Made by a program: the position numbers and the translations under genes. The notes beneath the pieces were generated by a model. The model saw nothing but the letters and a program-made list of their open reading frames with translations, was not told the origin of the DNA and ran no database searches. Positions 8,929-18,038 of a stretch of 44,415 nt of DNA are shown here, piece by piece. Location: positions 1 to 44,415 of the IMG/VR virus record IMGVR_UViG_3300050026_000475, one strand, 5' to 3'. The DNA comes from a virus. Each line of letters opens with the position of its first letter. Within the stretch, counting starts at the first letter, position 1.

Positions 8929-10278
8929 ATGGCAGAACTCCACTTTAATCATCCAGAGGACCACAATCCTCGTCAACATATGCACGTAGAGCACCCACCA
9001 ATGGTGCAGAACCTTATTGTTTTGAACAGCGATTACAACGGCTCCAGGGACCTCTGCTGGACTAATTTGGGTGATAAGAATGTAGTCGGCTATAACATAT
9101 ATAGAGCGTACGACTCCCCTACCGCATGGTCGCTTCTTAACACCACAGATCCGCTCCCCATCCCCTTCTATCGTGATCAAACTACTTACAAAACCGTAAC
9201 CTACACGGTGCAGCCTGCTGATTGGGTTAGCTTTGGTGGGGATGGCTCCTATGTGTTCAAGATTCCCACGGCCCCCATTTGGTCCGTTCCGGTTCCAAAG
9301 CGACACCCCACCGTAGCAAACAATCCGGCTGATGTACAACTCACTATTGATGGTGAGTTTGTCCCGGTTGCCAGGGTGGATGGCCAAGAAGCGTTGATTT
9401 ACATTCAACAATATGGTCTTGCAGGAGGTGGTTCCGTCACAGTCTTACCGACAACGGACTTTGTTCCAAATCAGATTACTACACATAGCGTGACCGTCAC
9501 TTATTATACCCTATTGAACTATGTGGACATTTATTTGGCTGGGGCGGCAGGAACTCGCACCTTTTATACGGTCGTTCCGGTCATGGCTGGAGGTTACGAG
9601 GCCCACAAGCCTGGGTTCTTCGGCACGGAGATGAAAACCACCTATGAGATTGACAGCATGGACTACATGTTGGCTGAAATGGTTCGAAGAAATGCGTTTA
9701 TCTTTGAACAATCGGGTGAGCCCGCTAATTTGATGATTCGTCGCACCAAAGGGACTCCTTGCGGCTGCTTGGTTGCGAATGGAGAGCCCCGCACCGGTTG
9801 TAATTCATGCTATGAGACTGGAATCATTGGCGGTTACTACGGCCCATACGAGATTTTGTTTATCGATCCAGATGTGGCAGCAACCCGAACTATAAATGAA
9901 GGTGGAGTGAAAGTGGAACGTCAAAGCCGCTCCTACTTGGGACCCACCCCGTTGATTGCAGCGGGTGATTTCATCGTTCGCCGCAATGGTGAGCGTTTGG
10001 TCATCTCAGACCCAGTTTACAAGTCCCCTCGTGGGGTTTTGGTGCAGCAGGACTTCAATGTGAACCTCTTGGGTGCCAATGATACTCGATACCAGATTCC
10101 TTTGGTCTCGCCGCAGCCCCCAGTTCTGCCAATCAAAACTTATGATCCTCGTTTTGTCGAAAAACGTGAACTTCCGGCTGAACCGCTCACCGATCCGACC
10201 GATAATCCGGATAAGCAGTGGGATAATGAGAAGAAGCCCAAGGGGCGCACCGTTGTCTTCGGCAACATCGAAACCTAA
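8929..10278 (+). CDS. Putative virion structural protein with fibronectin-like domain and Cys cluster
   Basis: This 449-residue protein opens with an extended region and a fibronectin-III-like beta domain (LCWTNLGDKNVVGYNIYRAYDS). A helical segment follows (YMLAEMVRRNAFIFEQSGEPANLM) and then a metal-binding-type cluster CGCx(10)CxxC near residues 277-292. The C-terminus has a compact beta segment (GDFIVRRNGERLVISDPVYK) and a charged proline-rich tail. Combined with its neighbours this suggests a neck, baseplate or tail-completion protein. The specific role is not known. The cysteines look positioned for Zn or a small metal site. Confidence 0.65.
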   Translation: MAELHFNHPEDHNPRQHMHVEHPPMVQNLIVLNSDYNGSRDLCWTNLGDKNVVGYNIYRAYDSPTAWSLLNTTDPLPIPFYRDQTTYKTVTYTVQPADWVSFGGDGSYVFKIPTAPIWSVPVPKRHPTVANNPADVQLTIDGEFVPVARVDGQEALIYIQQYGLAGGGSVTVLPTTDFVPNQITTHSVTVTYYTLLNYVDIYLAGAAGTRTFYTVVPVMAGGYEAHKPGFFGTEMKTTYEIDSMDYMLAEMVRRNAFIFEQSGEPANLMIRRTKGTPCGCLVANGEPRTGCNSCYETGIIGGYYGPYEILFIDPDVAATRTINEGGVKVERQSRSYLGPTPLIAAGDFIVRRNGERLVISDPVYKSPRGVLVQQDFNVNLLGANDTRYQIPLVSPQPPVLPIKTYDPRFVEKRELPAEPLTDPTDNPDKQWDNEKKPKGRTVVFGNIET

Positions 10279-10305
10279 TATTCATCCCCGCGAAGGATCA
10301 TTCGA

Positions 10306-10791
10306 ATGCTCACAACCGATATCATTCATAGTTTATCCGACACAAAACTTTATTCTAAGCCGCTCCGGCAGGCTTTAGAACCAAAGGTGATAATCAATCC
10401 GGAGTGGGCCTACTGGTATGCTCGGGATGTGATGAAACAAAGATGGCCGGAGGCGGAGCCGATGATTCGGACTGATCCACAATATACTTACTTGTATGCT
10501 CGGGATGTGATGAAACAAAGATGGCCGGAGGCGGAGCCGATGATTCGGACTGATCCGGAGCGGGCCTACCGGTATGCTCGGAGTGTGATGAAACAAAGAT
10601 GGCCGGAGGCGGAGCCGATGATTCTGACTGATCCACAATATACTTACTTGTATGCTCGGGATGTGATGAAACAAAGATGGCCGGAGGCGGAGCCGGTTAT
10701 CGCTAAGAATCCAAAGTATGCCTACCGGTATGCTCAGGATGTGATGAAACTAAACATGACGCAAGCGAAGAAATGGAGTAAGGGAAAATAA
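10306..10791 (+). CDS. WPEAEP tandem-repeat protein (five 26-residue units)
   Basis: After a 31-residue head (IIHSLSDTKLYSKPLRQAL), the protein consists of five 26-residue units containing YARDVMKQRWPEAEPMI, and it ends in KKWSKGK. The pattern suggests a helical solenoid, but no function is known to me. The coding DNA of units 1-4 is nearly identical, so amplification looks recent. A two-unit relative is encoded on the other strand at 31599-31865. The gene lies between structural genes and its stop codon runs into the 16-bp sequence AATCGGCACCGGCCTC, which recurs at 27105. A mobile or rapidly changing accessory gene is my inference. Confidence 0.75.
   Translation: MLTTDIIHSLSDTKLYSKPLRQALEPKVIINPEWAYWYARDVMKQRWPEAEPMIRTDPQYTYLYARDVMKQRWPEAEPMIRTDPERAYRYARSVMKQRWPEAEPMILTDPQYTYLYARDVMKQRWPEAEPVIAKNPKYAYRYAQDVMKLNMTQAKKWSKGK
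10399..10788 (+). repeat. Five tandem 78-bp coding repeats
   Basis: The anchor GATGAAAC recurs at 10431, 10509, 10587, 10665 and 10743, exactly 78 bp apart. Units 2 and 4 are almost identical over most of their length, while unit 5 is the most diverged. Identity at silent positions argues for recent duplication or gene conversion rather than protein-level selection alone. Confidence 0.9.
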
Positions 10792-10805
10792 TCGGCACCG
10801 GCCTC
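10790..10805 (+). repeat. 16-bp dispersed repeat, copy 1
   Basis: AATCGGCACCGGCCTC directly follows the repeat-protein coding region. An identical copy is at 27105-27120 between the capsid terminator and the HNH gene. A 16-bp match in 44 kb is not strongly improbable by chance, but both copies are intergenic and beside accessory genes. Confidence 0.45.
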
Positions 10806-10843
10806 AAATAATAACTTCCCATCTCCTATCATAGAGGTTACTC

Positions 10844-11227
10844 ATGGACTCAAAACATCTTGCTTCCCTAATTGCTGATAAAGTTGAAATCTGCGAAGAA
10901 GCAGATCCTGCGATGGACGCATCCAGTCAATTTGCTCAAACTGCTCCTGGTGTTCAGGATCAGATGGCCAACCCACTCAGCCCCATCATGCAGGATGCCG
11001 ATTTCTTCACTTATCTGATGCCCGGAGCCGTTTTTGAAGCTCATGATGGCTCTCAGTGGCTCATTACTGATTATGAGTGGGATGGCCGTATTGGAATTGA
11101 AAATCGCTGGTATCCCCGGCAGATTGCCAATGTTAACACCAACGATGTGAGGCGTTCTATATGTGCTTGGGTGGAACCGGTTAACGTCCGCGTACCCGCC
11201 CCTATCCCAGGTGTTGTATATAATTAA
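10844..11227 (+). CDS. Hypothetical structural-region protein
   Basis: This 127-residue protein has an acidic helical N-terminus and a compact beta-rich C-terminal domain (MPGAVFEAHDGSQWLITDYEW, then IENRWYPRQI). It is spaced 9 nt before the next gene with little intergenic DNA. The leader contains CTCCTATCATAGAGG, where AGAGG may be the ribosome site. A small tail or neck component is likely from context; I recognise no named family. Confidence 0.55.
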   Translation: MDSKHLASLIADKVEICEEADPAMDASSQFAQTAPGVQDQMANPLSPIMQDADFFTYLMPGAVFEAHDGSQWLITDYEWDGRIGIENRWYPRQIANVNTNDVRRSICAWVEPVNVRVPAPIPGVVYN

Positions 11228-11236
11228 GAGGCGTTA

Positions 11237-12829
11237 ATGCTTGATCTTACAGGTGAGAATTTAGCCACTTATCTTCTCCGTGAATTGCGGATGGTGGTGA
11301 ATCGAAATCCTCGCTTCAAGAGCTTGGGTGGCGAGACATTTGTTCAAGCATCCAACCTCATCCAGTGGGGGGATTTACAAATCCAAATTTCTAACGTATC
11401 CTCCTCAGGAAACCGCCTCAGTCCTGACTATTTCATGTGTAACCAGCATGGCCACACTGTTTTAGCCAAATTACAAGGTCATGATGGAGTGTTTGTTGAC
11501 TGGGTTCAGGAAAATCAAATCCTCACCAACAACGCTACCCCATCCAGCACCCTTGTTTGCCCGCAACCTGGAGTCTACTACTTAAATGTAGACTCAGTGG
11601 ATGAGGGAACTCGTGAAGTGGGGCTAACAGTCCAGACTTACACATGGTCAACTGGAAAAACGGGGTATGGGGTTGGTTCTGGAGTTTATTTTGCCCCAGC
11701 GATTGATGCATCCACCGTGCATACCGTAGACCCTACTGTTTCTTTTATAATTCAAGGGGGTCAGCTATACGTCACCTCCTACGCGACTCAGCAGCCCCTC
11801 CAACTCCGAACTCCTTCTCGTATACTAACCCCTAACGTGGATTTCTGGTATGTGAGGCAAGAGTCCTTTGTGATTTGTGAATCCACCTTCTCTGGCTCTC
11901 AGACTGTCACCCTTCCGGTCAGTTCCTATTCAAATCTGGTCATTACGGACCAAGATGGATACGAACTGCGAAGTGGCATTGATTACCAGTTCACTTCTTC
12001 TACCTCGATTCAACTCCAGCAATACACCCCTCCAGGGTCAACGCTTACGGGGACTTTTACCGTTAAGGCAGACCCAACGACCACTTCTGTAGTCCAGAGC
12101 GAGAATATGCTTCCCATTCCTCCCCTCTCCCCTTCCGAGCTTATGGCGGCGGGTCAGGTAGTGATTCGCTCAACTTTTGGCCCCGTTTACACCGAAACAG
12201 ATTTGACGGTTGCTGGGGATGGCACCATATGGCTCAACAACCTCCTTCGTCCCGGTGAAAAAATGCTTTGGGAGATCAGGGTTAACTCTGGGCAGAACAG
12301 CATGGTGGCTAAAAAGCTGGCTGCTAACAAGAATATCATCAATGGATTGACTATTGGAATTGGAGATATGGTTACGGTTGGGGACCAATGTGTAATCATG
12401 GTTTCCCCCAATCTAACAGAGACTTATGAAGTCTATGGCTCCAAAGAGAACGTCAGCTTTGAAATTAGGGTTAAGGCGAACGATAGACTCACGGCTTCAG
12501 ACATTTCCTCCATGATTCGCTCCTTTCTATTGGTTCAGGGGCGAGAGAACATGGAAGCGAACGGTTTGACCATATTCGAAATATCCAGAGCTTCAATGAC
12601 TGAACCGAAAGACATGAGTGGAGTCACCCCTTCGACCACATTTACCCTCACAGTGTCCGCTGCGGCTGATTGGGAGTATTATCTACCTCTTATCACCCGA
12701 ATCGGCTACTTTACGATTCAGATTGGTGGACCTACGGATGGTTTTATCACTGATTTTCCTGGAAAACCTGAAGTTTTACCTCGTCTTACCGCACTGGGAG
12801 CGGCTCAGTTCGTCCCATATTACGCCTAA
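11237..12829 (+). CDS. Putative tail/neck structural protein, beta-rich
   Basis: This 530-residue protein begins with a helical stretch (YLLRELRMVVNRNPRF) and is then mainly beta-rich, with several Ig-like segments (QTVTLPVSSYSNLVITDQDGY, GTFTVKADPTTTSV). It ends in PKDMSGVTPSTTFTLTVSAA followed by an aromatic-rich tail. GAGGCG sits just before the ATG. Position immediately upstream of the FmdB-like and sheath genes suggests a tail completion, neck or sheath-terminator role. The exact function is not assigned. Confidence 0.6.
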   Translation: MLDLTGENLATYLLRELRMVVNRNPRFKSLGGETFVQASNLIQWGDLQIQISNVSSSGNRLSPDYFMCNQHGHTVLAKLQGHDGVFVDWVQENQILTNNATPSSTLVCPQPGVYYLNVDSVDEGTREVGLTVQTYTWSTGKTGYGVGSGVYFAPAIDASTVHTVDPTVSFIIQGGQLYVTSYATQQPLQLRTPSRILTPNVDFWYVRQESFVICESTFSGSQTVTLPVSSYSNLVITDQDGYELRSGIDYQFTSSTSIQLQQYTPPGSTLTGTFTVKADPTTTSVVQSENMLPIPPLSPSELMAAGQVVIRSTFGPVYTETDLTVAGDGTIWLNNLLRPGEKMLWEIRVNSGQNSMVAKKLAANKNIINGLTIGIGDMVTVGDQCVIMVSPNLTETYEVYGSKENVSFEIRVKANDRLTASDISSMIRSFLLVQGRENMEANGLTIFEISRASMTEPKDMSGVTPSTTFTLTVSAAADWEYYLPLITRIGYFTIQIGGPTDGFITDFPGKPEVLPRLTALGAAQFVPYYA

Positions 12830-12839
12830 AAGGAGATTT

Positions 12840-13262
12840 ATGGCCATCAGAGAGTACAAGTGTTCATCCTGTGGGGTTATGATTGAAAAAATCATTCCCA
12901 CTGCCCAGATTCCAAAAGAATCCATCCCTTGCACAAAATGTGGGGAGAGTGCAGCCTTCCAGCCCATTCCCTCCAGTGTGGGTCTTTTGACGGAGAACTT
13001 CTCCGAACAGAAGATTGACATAACTATTGGAAAGGATGCAAATCGTCGCTGGCAAGATATTTCTGATAGAAATGAGCTACGAGAAAAAGTTAGGGCACAG
13101 TCAGGAGAGGTCGGACTCTCCATGGTTGGACGGAATGAGTTCGCACCCCTTCCCGAAACCGAAAAGAAAAATAGGACGGAAGCCCTTGCAGCCGTTACAA
13201 AAGATGGCTTCCGTCACGCTCCGGACACCAAAACTGACCGGAAGATTTTAGGCACTGATTAA
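12840..13262 (+). CDS. FmdB-like zinc-ribbon protein
   Basis: This 140-residue protein begins MAIREYKCSSCG and has CxxC pairs at residues 8/11 and 31/34, with the typical IREYKC start of FmdB-family zinc ribbons. The remainder is charged and probably helical. AAGGAG is 5 nt upstream of ATG 12840; earlier in-frame starts lie within the previous gene and lack sites. Small zinc-ribbon proteins occur in phage structural and transcription modules; here it precedes the sheath gene. The molecular role is unknown. Confidence 0.75.
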   Translation: MAIREYKCSSCGVMIEKIIPTAQIPKESIPCTKCGESAAFQPIPSSVGLLTENFSEQKIDITIGKDANRRWQDISDRNELREKVRAQSGEVGLSMVGRNEFAPLPETEKKNRTEALAAVTKDGFRHAPDTKTDRKILGTD

Positions 13263-13353
13263 AGTGGCGAAAGAAAAGACTTCTCCGACCTAAAATGAAA
13301 CCACGATATTAAAGGGCTCTTGATCCAATTCGCAACCATAGGGAGAGATAAAC

Positions 13354-16300
13354 ATGGCTCTGTTCGCACAATATACCGCACCGGGTGTTTACACGTTTGA
13401 AACGGTGAGCAACCCCGGAGTTATCACCTACGGGAATATTCGCCTTCCCGTGTTCATCGGTGAGGGACAGGAGACCTTCTCTGTAACCAACGTTGAGACA
13501 CATCGCGGAAGTTCCGCATACGCCGATGACTTGGTAGTTAATGAGACCCTCCCAGTTCTGACGATTGGCCAGTTGAACTTCCAGTTGACTTATACCCCCA
13601 TTGTTACGGGGAATGGAACCGGAACCCTCACCAACACCCCCACTGACCTCACCGTCACCCTCTCCGATGGAGTCACCCCAGTTGTGGTGACCAGCCTTAA
13701 TGGAACGACTGGTGCTTTCTCCATTTTCTCTATCTACCCAGTCGGCACCGAACTGATGGTCACCTACTACTTCAAGCGCAAGGACACTTATATTGCGAAT
13801 GAAAACGATGCCCCCCAAGTTCCCACTTTTGCTACCTGGAATGCTGATTCCAACTTCCCGCTTACCCTCTCCCTTCCTGGTGAGCTTGGGAACGATGTGG
13901 ACTTGGGCTTCACCTTCACCGCAGCCTCCCCAGTTTCTGACGCACAGGCAATTAGCGGCGTGGGAACCGATGCAATCTCCATCGAATTGAACGAAGCTGC
14001 TCTTACACTCAGCACCACCGGCGACCTCACCTTTGCGACCCATACGGTTCAACGTGCTTCTGGTTCGTGGGTAACAGATGGTGTGGGCGTGGGCACTGCC
14101 GTTCGTTTTGCTGCCACGACTGCTAACAACACTGCTTCAGGAGCCTACCTGATTGTCACTGGAGTTTCTACCACTACCACTGCAAATGACACCCTGACTT
14201 TTGCCAGCACCTTCACGGTTGAAGTGGATGCGTCTGCTACGGCAACTGCCTATATGGTCCGCACCTATGGTGATCTGGCAAATCTCCTCATCGTGGGAAT
14301 TCCCACCCTGGCTGGTAACCTAGTCCTTCAGGCTCCTCTCTCCAGCGGAATCGCTGCCAATACTGTGGCGGCTGTGGTTGCCTCTGCTCCATTCACTGGT
14401 GGTGCAGGCCCCAACTCCAACACCGTTTTCACCACCTCCTTCGTCCCTGTCGTAGATGGCACCAACGGCGGAGTCGTAACCACCAACCCAGCTTACATGA
14501 AGGCTTTGGTCAATGGTCAGCCAGCTACCGTCGCCTCCCTGAATGGTCAGACCGGAACTTTTGTCATGGCTTCCCCAGTTTTGGCCGGTCAGACCTTCAC
14601 CGTCAGCTACTTCACCAACAAGTATCAGGATACTTACGACATGATTCCTGCTACTAACGTGATCAGCATTGATGCTGTGGGTTACGGCCCAAGTCGCAGC
14701 GATTTCGTCAACGGTGTGGATTATGTCCTTCAGACTCCCCCCAATGCGGATGCTCGTATTCAGTGGGGTGGCTCTGCTTCAGTCATGGCAGGAACGGCCA
14801 CCGCTGGCTACACCCCATTTAGTGCTTCGGTTATCACCGATACGTTGGTGGATGAGATTATGTTCCTCCGCCCCGTTCAGGGAGCCGTCACCGGCAAGAA
14901 TTACACCTTCACTCTCTCTGACACCCCAACTGATGGGTCTGGTCTGAGTGCTGTTACCAACAACCCCGCCTTGGTCCATGTTTACGTTGGCACCAGCCCA
15001 GAGGAAGCTCTTCTGGCCGGTGAGGTTCGCGTCACTCAGGTCGTTGGGGACACCGGCACGGTTGTGCTTTACAATCCCCCCGCCACTGGCCAGAGTGTGT
15101 ATGCCACCTACTACCGTAACATCCTGAATGACCACACCTTCACTCTGTCAGTGGTCAACCCAGGAATCACCGGTCAGGGCACCTACTCAATCGCTGATGA
15201 GAAGGGGAATGTTCTCCCATCCATCACCTCCGGAGCCTCTTCGGTTACTGAAGCCGCCTTCCTAGAATACGGTGGGGTCGTTTGGCCCAATAAGTTCTCT
15301 GATTTGAACGGTGTGGGTGGAAGTAGCCCCGATGAGACCGTTACTGTGACCTTCCAGGAAGGGGATGCTCCATTTATCATCACTCCTGGTATTCAGGCCA
15401 CCCTGATCTCCGCTGTGAACGTTGGCTTGGAGTTCACCGCCACTAATTTCGGCACCGGACCCAACACTGTGGCCTCTATCATCTTTGTTGGAGCCTCTGC
15501 TAAGGCTGACTCTGCTGCTATCTCGGTAACGAGCAACGCAGTGACCGTATATATTGAGAAAGCGGACACAACCACTCGCACCCTACAGGATATTCTCAAC
15601 CTCTTCGTCACCTACCCCACTTCTACCCCAACAACCGGTGTGATTATCGCCTCCACTGTGGGTACCCCCAACCTCACTACTTCGGCTTCGGCTGGTGCGA
15701 TAGAGCACTTCACTGGCGGGGTTGCCACCGTCCAGACCCCTCGCTCCCTGCACTACTGTGTGACTTCCAGCCGTACCGCTCTCCAGGCTAGCGCTGATGG
15801 ATTGGGTATCACTGGTGGGGCTACAACCCCTGTGGGTTCCAATGTTGGTTCCAACGCTGTGGGAACTACCGGTTGGCTCAACCAGACCTTCCTGGACCCC
15901 AATACGGGTGTTCAGTTCACCATCCTCAATCCGGATGATGTTCTGGCTGATCCTCTCTACGGCTTCCAGTCTCTCCCATCTCCTCGTTACCACTTTGAGC
16001 CGGGGGATACCCTCACCTTCGTCACCAGCAAAGCAACCGCTCGTACCGCCAGCGTTGTCCCAACCGTCAACGTCTATGGCTTGAACCTGGAAGTCATCTC
16101 CACCTACGGCATGAACGCAGGGGATACGGCTCTCGTGACCACCTTCAACGCCTCCGGAAACGAGCCCTCTGTCGGAGATTACTACTACATCTCATACACG
16201 ACCGAGAAGAATGCCTCCGATTTCGCCTTGAAGATATTCGATAACACGGGTGACGCTTACACTCAGTACGGTGTTCCCACTCCCGAAAACCGCCTCTCCA

Positions 16301-17226
16301 TGGCAGTCAGTCTGTTCGCTCAGAATGGCGGAAACATCTTCGCCTGCCTCCAGGTTCCCAAGCAGACCGGTTTGAATACCGCAGCCGATCAGACCTACAT
16401 CAACGCAATCAGCACTCTAGCTGCTCCAGTTCCTGGAAACGAGCAGAAGGCTGGTATGATTCAGGTTCTGACCACTAGCCCAACGGTTATTCAGTACCTG
16501 AGCCGTTTCCTCCTGACCCAAGCCTCCCCACGTAACAGTGGAGAAGCGATGAGTGTTTACGGATATGGTTTCTCTGACACTCCTTCGTCCATGATCAGCC
16601 TAGCTAGTAGTCTGAAGAGTGAACGCATGATTGGAATTGGAGCCATCGGAGCAGTTCTCCAGCTTGTCAATCCCACCACTGGCGTGGCCGTCAACTACAC
16701 AGTTGATGGGTCCTTCCTCGCCGCCGCAATGGCGGGTATGATGGTCGATCCAGCCATCGACGTTGCCACCACCCTGACTCGTCAGAGCATGGTTGGATTC
16801 CAGGGTCTCATCACTCGTTACGATGACCCCACCATGGATTCGATGACCGCTAGCGGCCTAACTTGCCTTGTGGAAAACCCCGGAGCCTTCATTGTCCGTC
16901 ACTGGGTCACCACCGACAACTCCAGCCCCCTGAAGCGCGAACCTACTTCTCGCTTGGTGGTCGATTATGTTCGCCAGACGATGCGTGGTAGCTTGAACCA
17001 GTTTATCGGTCGCAAGCTCATCCTCAGCACCCTCAACACCGTTACTTCAGTGGTTAGTTCCACTCTAGTCAGCTTGGTCGCTGAGGAGGTTATCGAGGGT
17101 TACAGCACCATCGTAGTCGCCGCTGACCCCTCTGATCCAACTACCCTGAATGTTAGCTTTACAATTAAGCCGATTTTCAGCTTGCTCTGGATCTCTGTAC
17201 AGCTCACCGTAACCACCCAGCTTTAA
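13354..17226 (+). CDS. Tail sheath protein, very large with inserted Ig-like domains
   Basis: The N-terminus (FAQYTAPGVYTFETV) and the C-terminal region from about residue 960 (SGEAMSVYGYGFSDT, VDGSFLAAAMAGMMVDP, the PTSRLVVDYVRQTMRGSLNQ area) fit contractile tail sheath proteins. The full length, 1290 residues, is about two to three times a usual sheath. The excess is a series of beta-rich modules sharing a TG-x(10-20)-YY pattern followed by a D-x-(Y/F) end, near residues 115-145, 396-428 and 565-595. These are probably surface-exposed decorations. GGGAGAG precedes the ATG, and a strong hairpin follows the stop. It should form the contracting outer tube around the tail tube encoded at 20454. 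Confidence 0.88.
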   Translation: MALFAQYTAPGVYTFETVSNPGVITYGNIRLPVFIGEGQETFSVTNVETHRGSSAYADDLVVNETLPVLTIGQLNFQLTYTPIVTGNGTGTLTNTPTDLTVTLSDGVTPVVVTSLNGTTGAFSIFSIYPVGTELMVTYYFKRKDTYIANENDAPQVPTFATWNADSNFPLTLSLPGELGNDVDLGFTFTAASPVSDAQAISGVGTDAISIELNEAALTLSTTGDLTFATHTVQRASGSWVTDGVGVGTAVRFAATTANNTASGAYLIVTGVSTTTTANDTLTFASTFTVEVDASATATAYMVRTYGDLANLLIVGIPTLAGNLVLQAPLSSGIAANTVAAVVASAPFTGGAGPNSNTVFTTSFVPVVDGTNGGVVTTNPAYMKALVNGQPATVASLNGQTGTFVMASPVLAGQTFTVSYFTNKYQDTYDMIPATNVISIDAVGYGPSRSDFVNGVDYVLQTPPNADARIQWGGSASVMAGTATAGYTPFSASVITDTLVDEIMFLRPVQGAVTGKNYTFTLSDTPTDGSGLSAVTNNPALVHVYVGTSPEEALLAGEVRVTQVVGDTGTVVLYNPPATGQSVYATYYRNILNDHTFTLSVVNPGITGQGTYSIADEKGNVLPSITSGASSVTEAAFLEYGGVVWPNKFSDLNGVGGSSPDETVTVTFQEGDAPFIITPGIQATLISAVNVGLEFTATNFGTGPNTVASIIFVGASAKADSAAISVTSNAVTVYIEKADTTTRTLQDILNLFVTYPTSTPTTGVIIASTVGTPNLTTSASAGAIEHFTGGVATVQTPRSLHYCVTSSRTALQASADGLGITGGATTPVGSNVGSNAVGTTGWLNQTFLDPNTGVQFTILNPDDVLADPLYGFQSLPSPRYHFEPGDTLTFVTSKATARTASVVPTVNVYGLNLEVISTYGMNAGDTALVTTFNASGNEPSVGDYYYISYTTEKNASDFALKIFDNTGDAYTQYGVPTPENRLSMAVSLFAQNGGNIFACLQVPKQTGLNTAADQTYINAISTLAAPVPGNEQKAGMIQVLTTSPTVIQYLSRFLLTQASPRNSGEAMSVYGYGFSDTPSSMISLASSLKSERMIGIGAIGAVLQLVNPTTGVAVNYTVDGSFLAAAMAGMMVDPAIDVATTLTRQSMVGFQGLITRYDDPTMDSMTASGLTCLVENPGAFIVRHWVTTDNSSPLKREPTSRLVVDYVRQTMRGSLNQFIGRKLILSTLNTVTSVVSSTLVSLVAEEVIEGYSTIVVAADPSDPTTLNVSFTIKPIFSLLWISVQLTVTTQL

Positions 17227-17233
17227 ACTCGAA

Positions 17234-17253
17234 TGGGGGACTTCGGTCCCCCA
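17234..17253 (+). terminator. Hairpin after sheath gene
   Basis: TGGGGGAC, loop TTCG, GTCCCCCA is a perfect 8-bp stem with a stable tetraloop, 8 nt after the sheath stop. The following sequence TCTATCCTTCT is pyrimidine-rich but lacks a clean T-run, so it may attenuate transcription or stabilise the mRNA end rather than fully terminate. Confidence 0.65.
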
Positions 17254-17274
17254 TCTATCCTTCTGGAGATTTGA

Positions 17275-18027
17275 GTGAAGATTCATCCAACCGTACAGCA
17301 CCTGAATGGCATCGTAACTGTTGCTCTTCAGGCATCGTTTGTTGGCGACTCCACGGATGCAACCGACAAACAACGTATCGCTGCATACTCTGATCCCCTA
17401 GTAAACCTAGGAGGACTATTCACCAGTCCATCCCTTCCATCCATCGGAACCATCACTCTTACCGGAATCCCTAATCCAACTGAAACATTTGCTATTGATA
17501 CCCAATTGTTTACCTGGATTGCTTCAGGCACACCAACCACCGGGCAGGTTCTCCTTGGCACTGATGCCCCAACCAGTGCTGCAAATATCATCACTGCTAT
17601 TACCGCTGCTGCCTTAACGACTGTTACGGCTTCGATTAGTGGTTCAGCCATCACTGTTACCGCCGTGACTAATGGGGAAGCAGGCAATCAAATAGCTTTC
17701 TCTGATGTTTCCTCCAATATGACAATGGATGGTAATGGCACCCTCGGCGGCACCCAATTTGGGCGAGAAGCCATCACCTTCCAGATGGGGTCAGCAGAAG
17801 TTTTCAGGGGAGTGACGACTCAAATGGCTCAAACTCCAGTGAGTTTCATGACTCAGCTTCCACTAGGTTCCCCAGGTCTCCTACCCACTCAGTCCATCTG
17901 TTCAGATCCAGTGAATGCTGCGGCTGCTTGGTGTGAGCAGATGGACTCACGTATTTCTTTAGTGATGACAGCCTTGCGAGGAAATGAACCTCCGCAACTT
18001 GTTGCGCTTCCTGATTCCACAGTGTAA
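17275..18027 (+). CDS. Putative tail protein with inserted Ig-like domain
   Basis: This 250-residue protein starts at GTG 17275 with CTGGAG upstream. Residues 1-55 and 165-250 seem to form one core (DKQRIAAYSDPLVNLGG, then EAITFQMGSAEVFRG and MDSRISLVMTALRG). The middle (about 58-160) is a Thr/Ala-rich beta module (ITLTGIPNPTETFAID, SAANIITAITAAAL) of a type common in phage tail proteins. It sits between the sheath and tube genes, so a tail function is likely. The precise role is unknown. Confidence 0.6.
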   Translation: MKIHPTVQHLNGIVTVALQASFVGDSTDATDKQRIAAYSDPLVNLGGLFTSPSLPSIGTITLTGIPNPTETFAIDTQLFTWIASGTPTTGQVLLGTDAPTSAANIITAITAAALTTVTASISGSAITVTAVTNGEAGNQIAFSDVSSNMTMDGNGTLGGTQFGREAITFQMGSAEVFRGVTTQMAQTPVSFMTQLPLGSPGLLPTQSICSDPVNAAAAWCEQMDSRISLVMTALRGNEPPQLVALPDSTV

Positions 18028-18038
18028 GAGGTAAAAAC

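Noticed and set aside
10399-10788. Regularly spaced direct repeats that might suggest a CRISPR array
   Set aside because: Units are 78 bp with no unique spacers and lie wholly in an open reading frame coding for 26-residue repeats.
12618-12839. Longer start for the FmdB-like gene
   Set aside because: It overlaps the end of the previous gene, while ATG 12840 has AAGGAG and the conserved MAIREYKC start.
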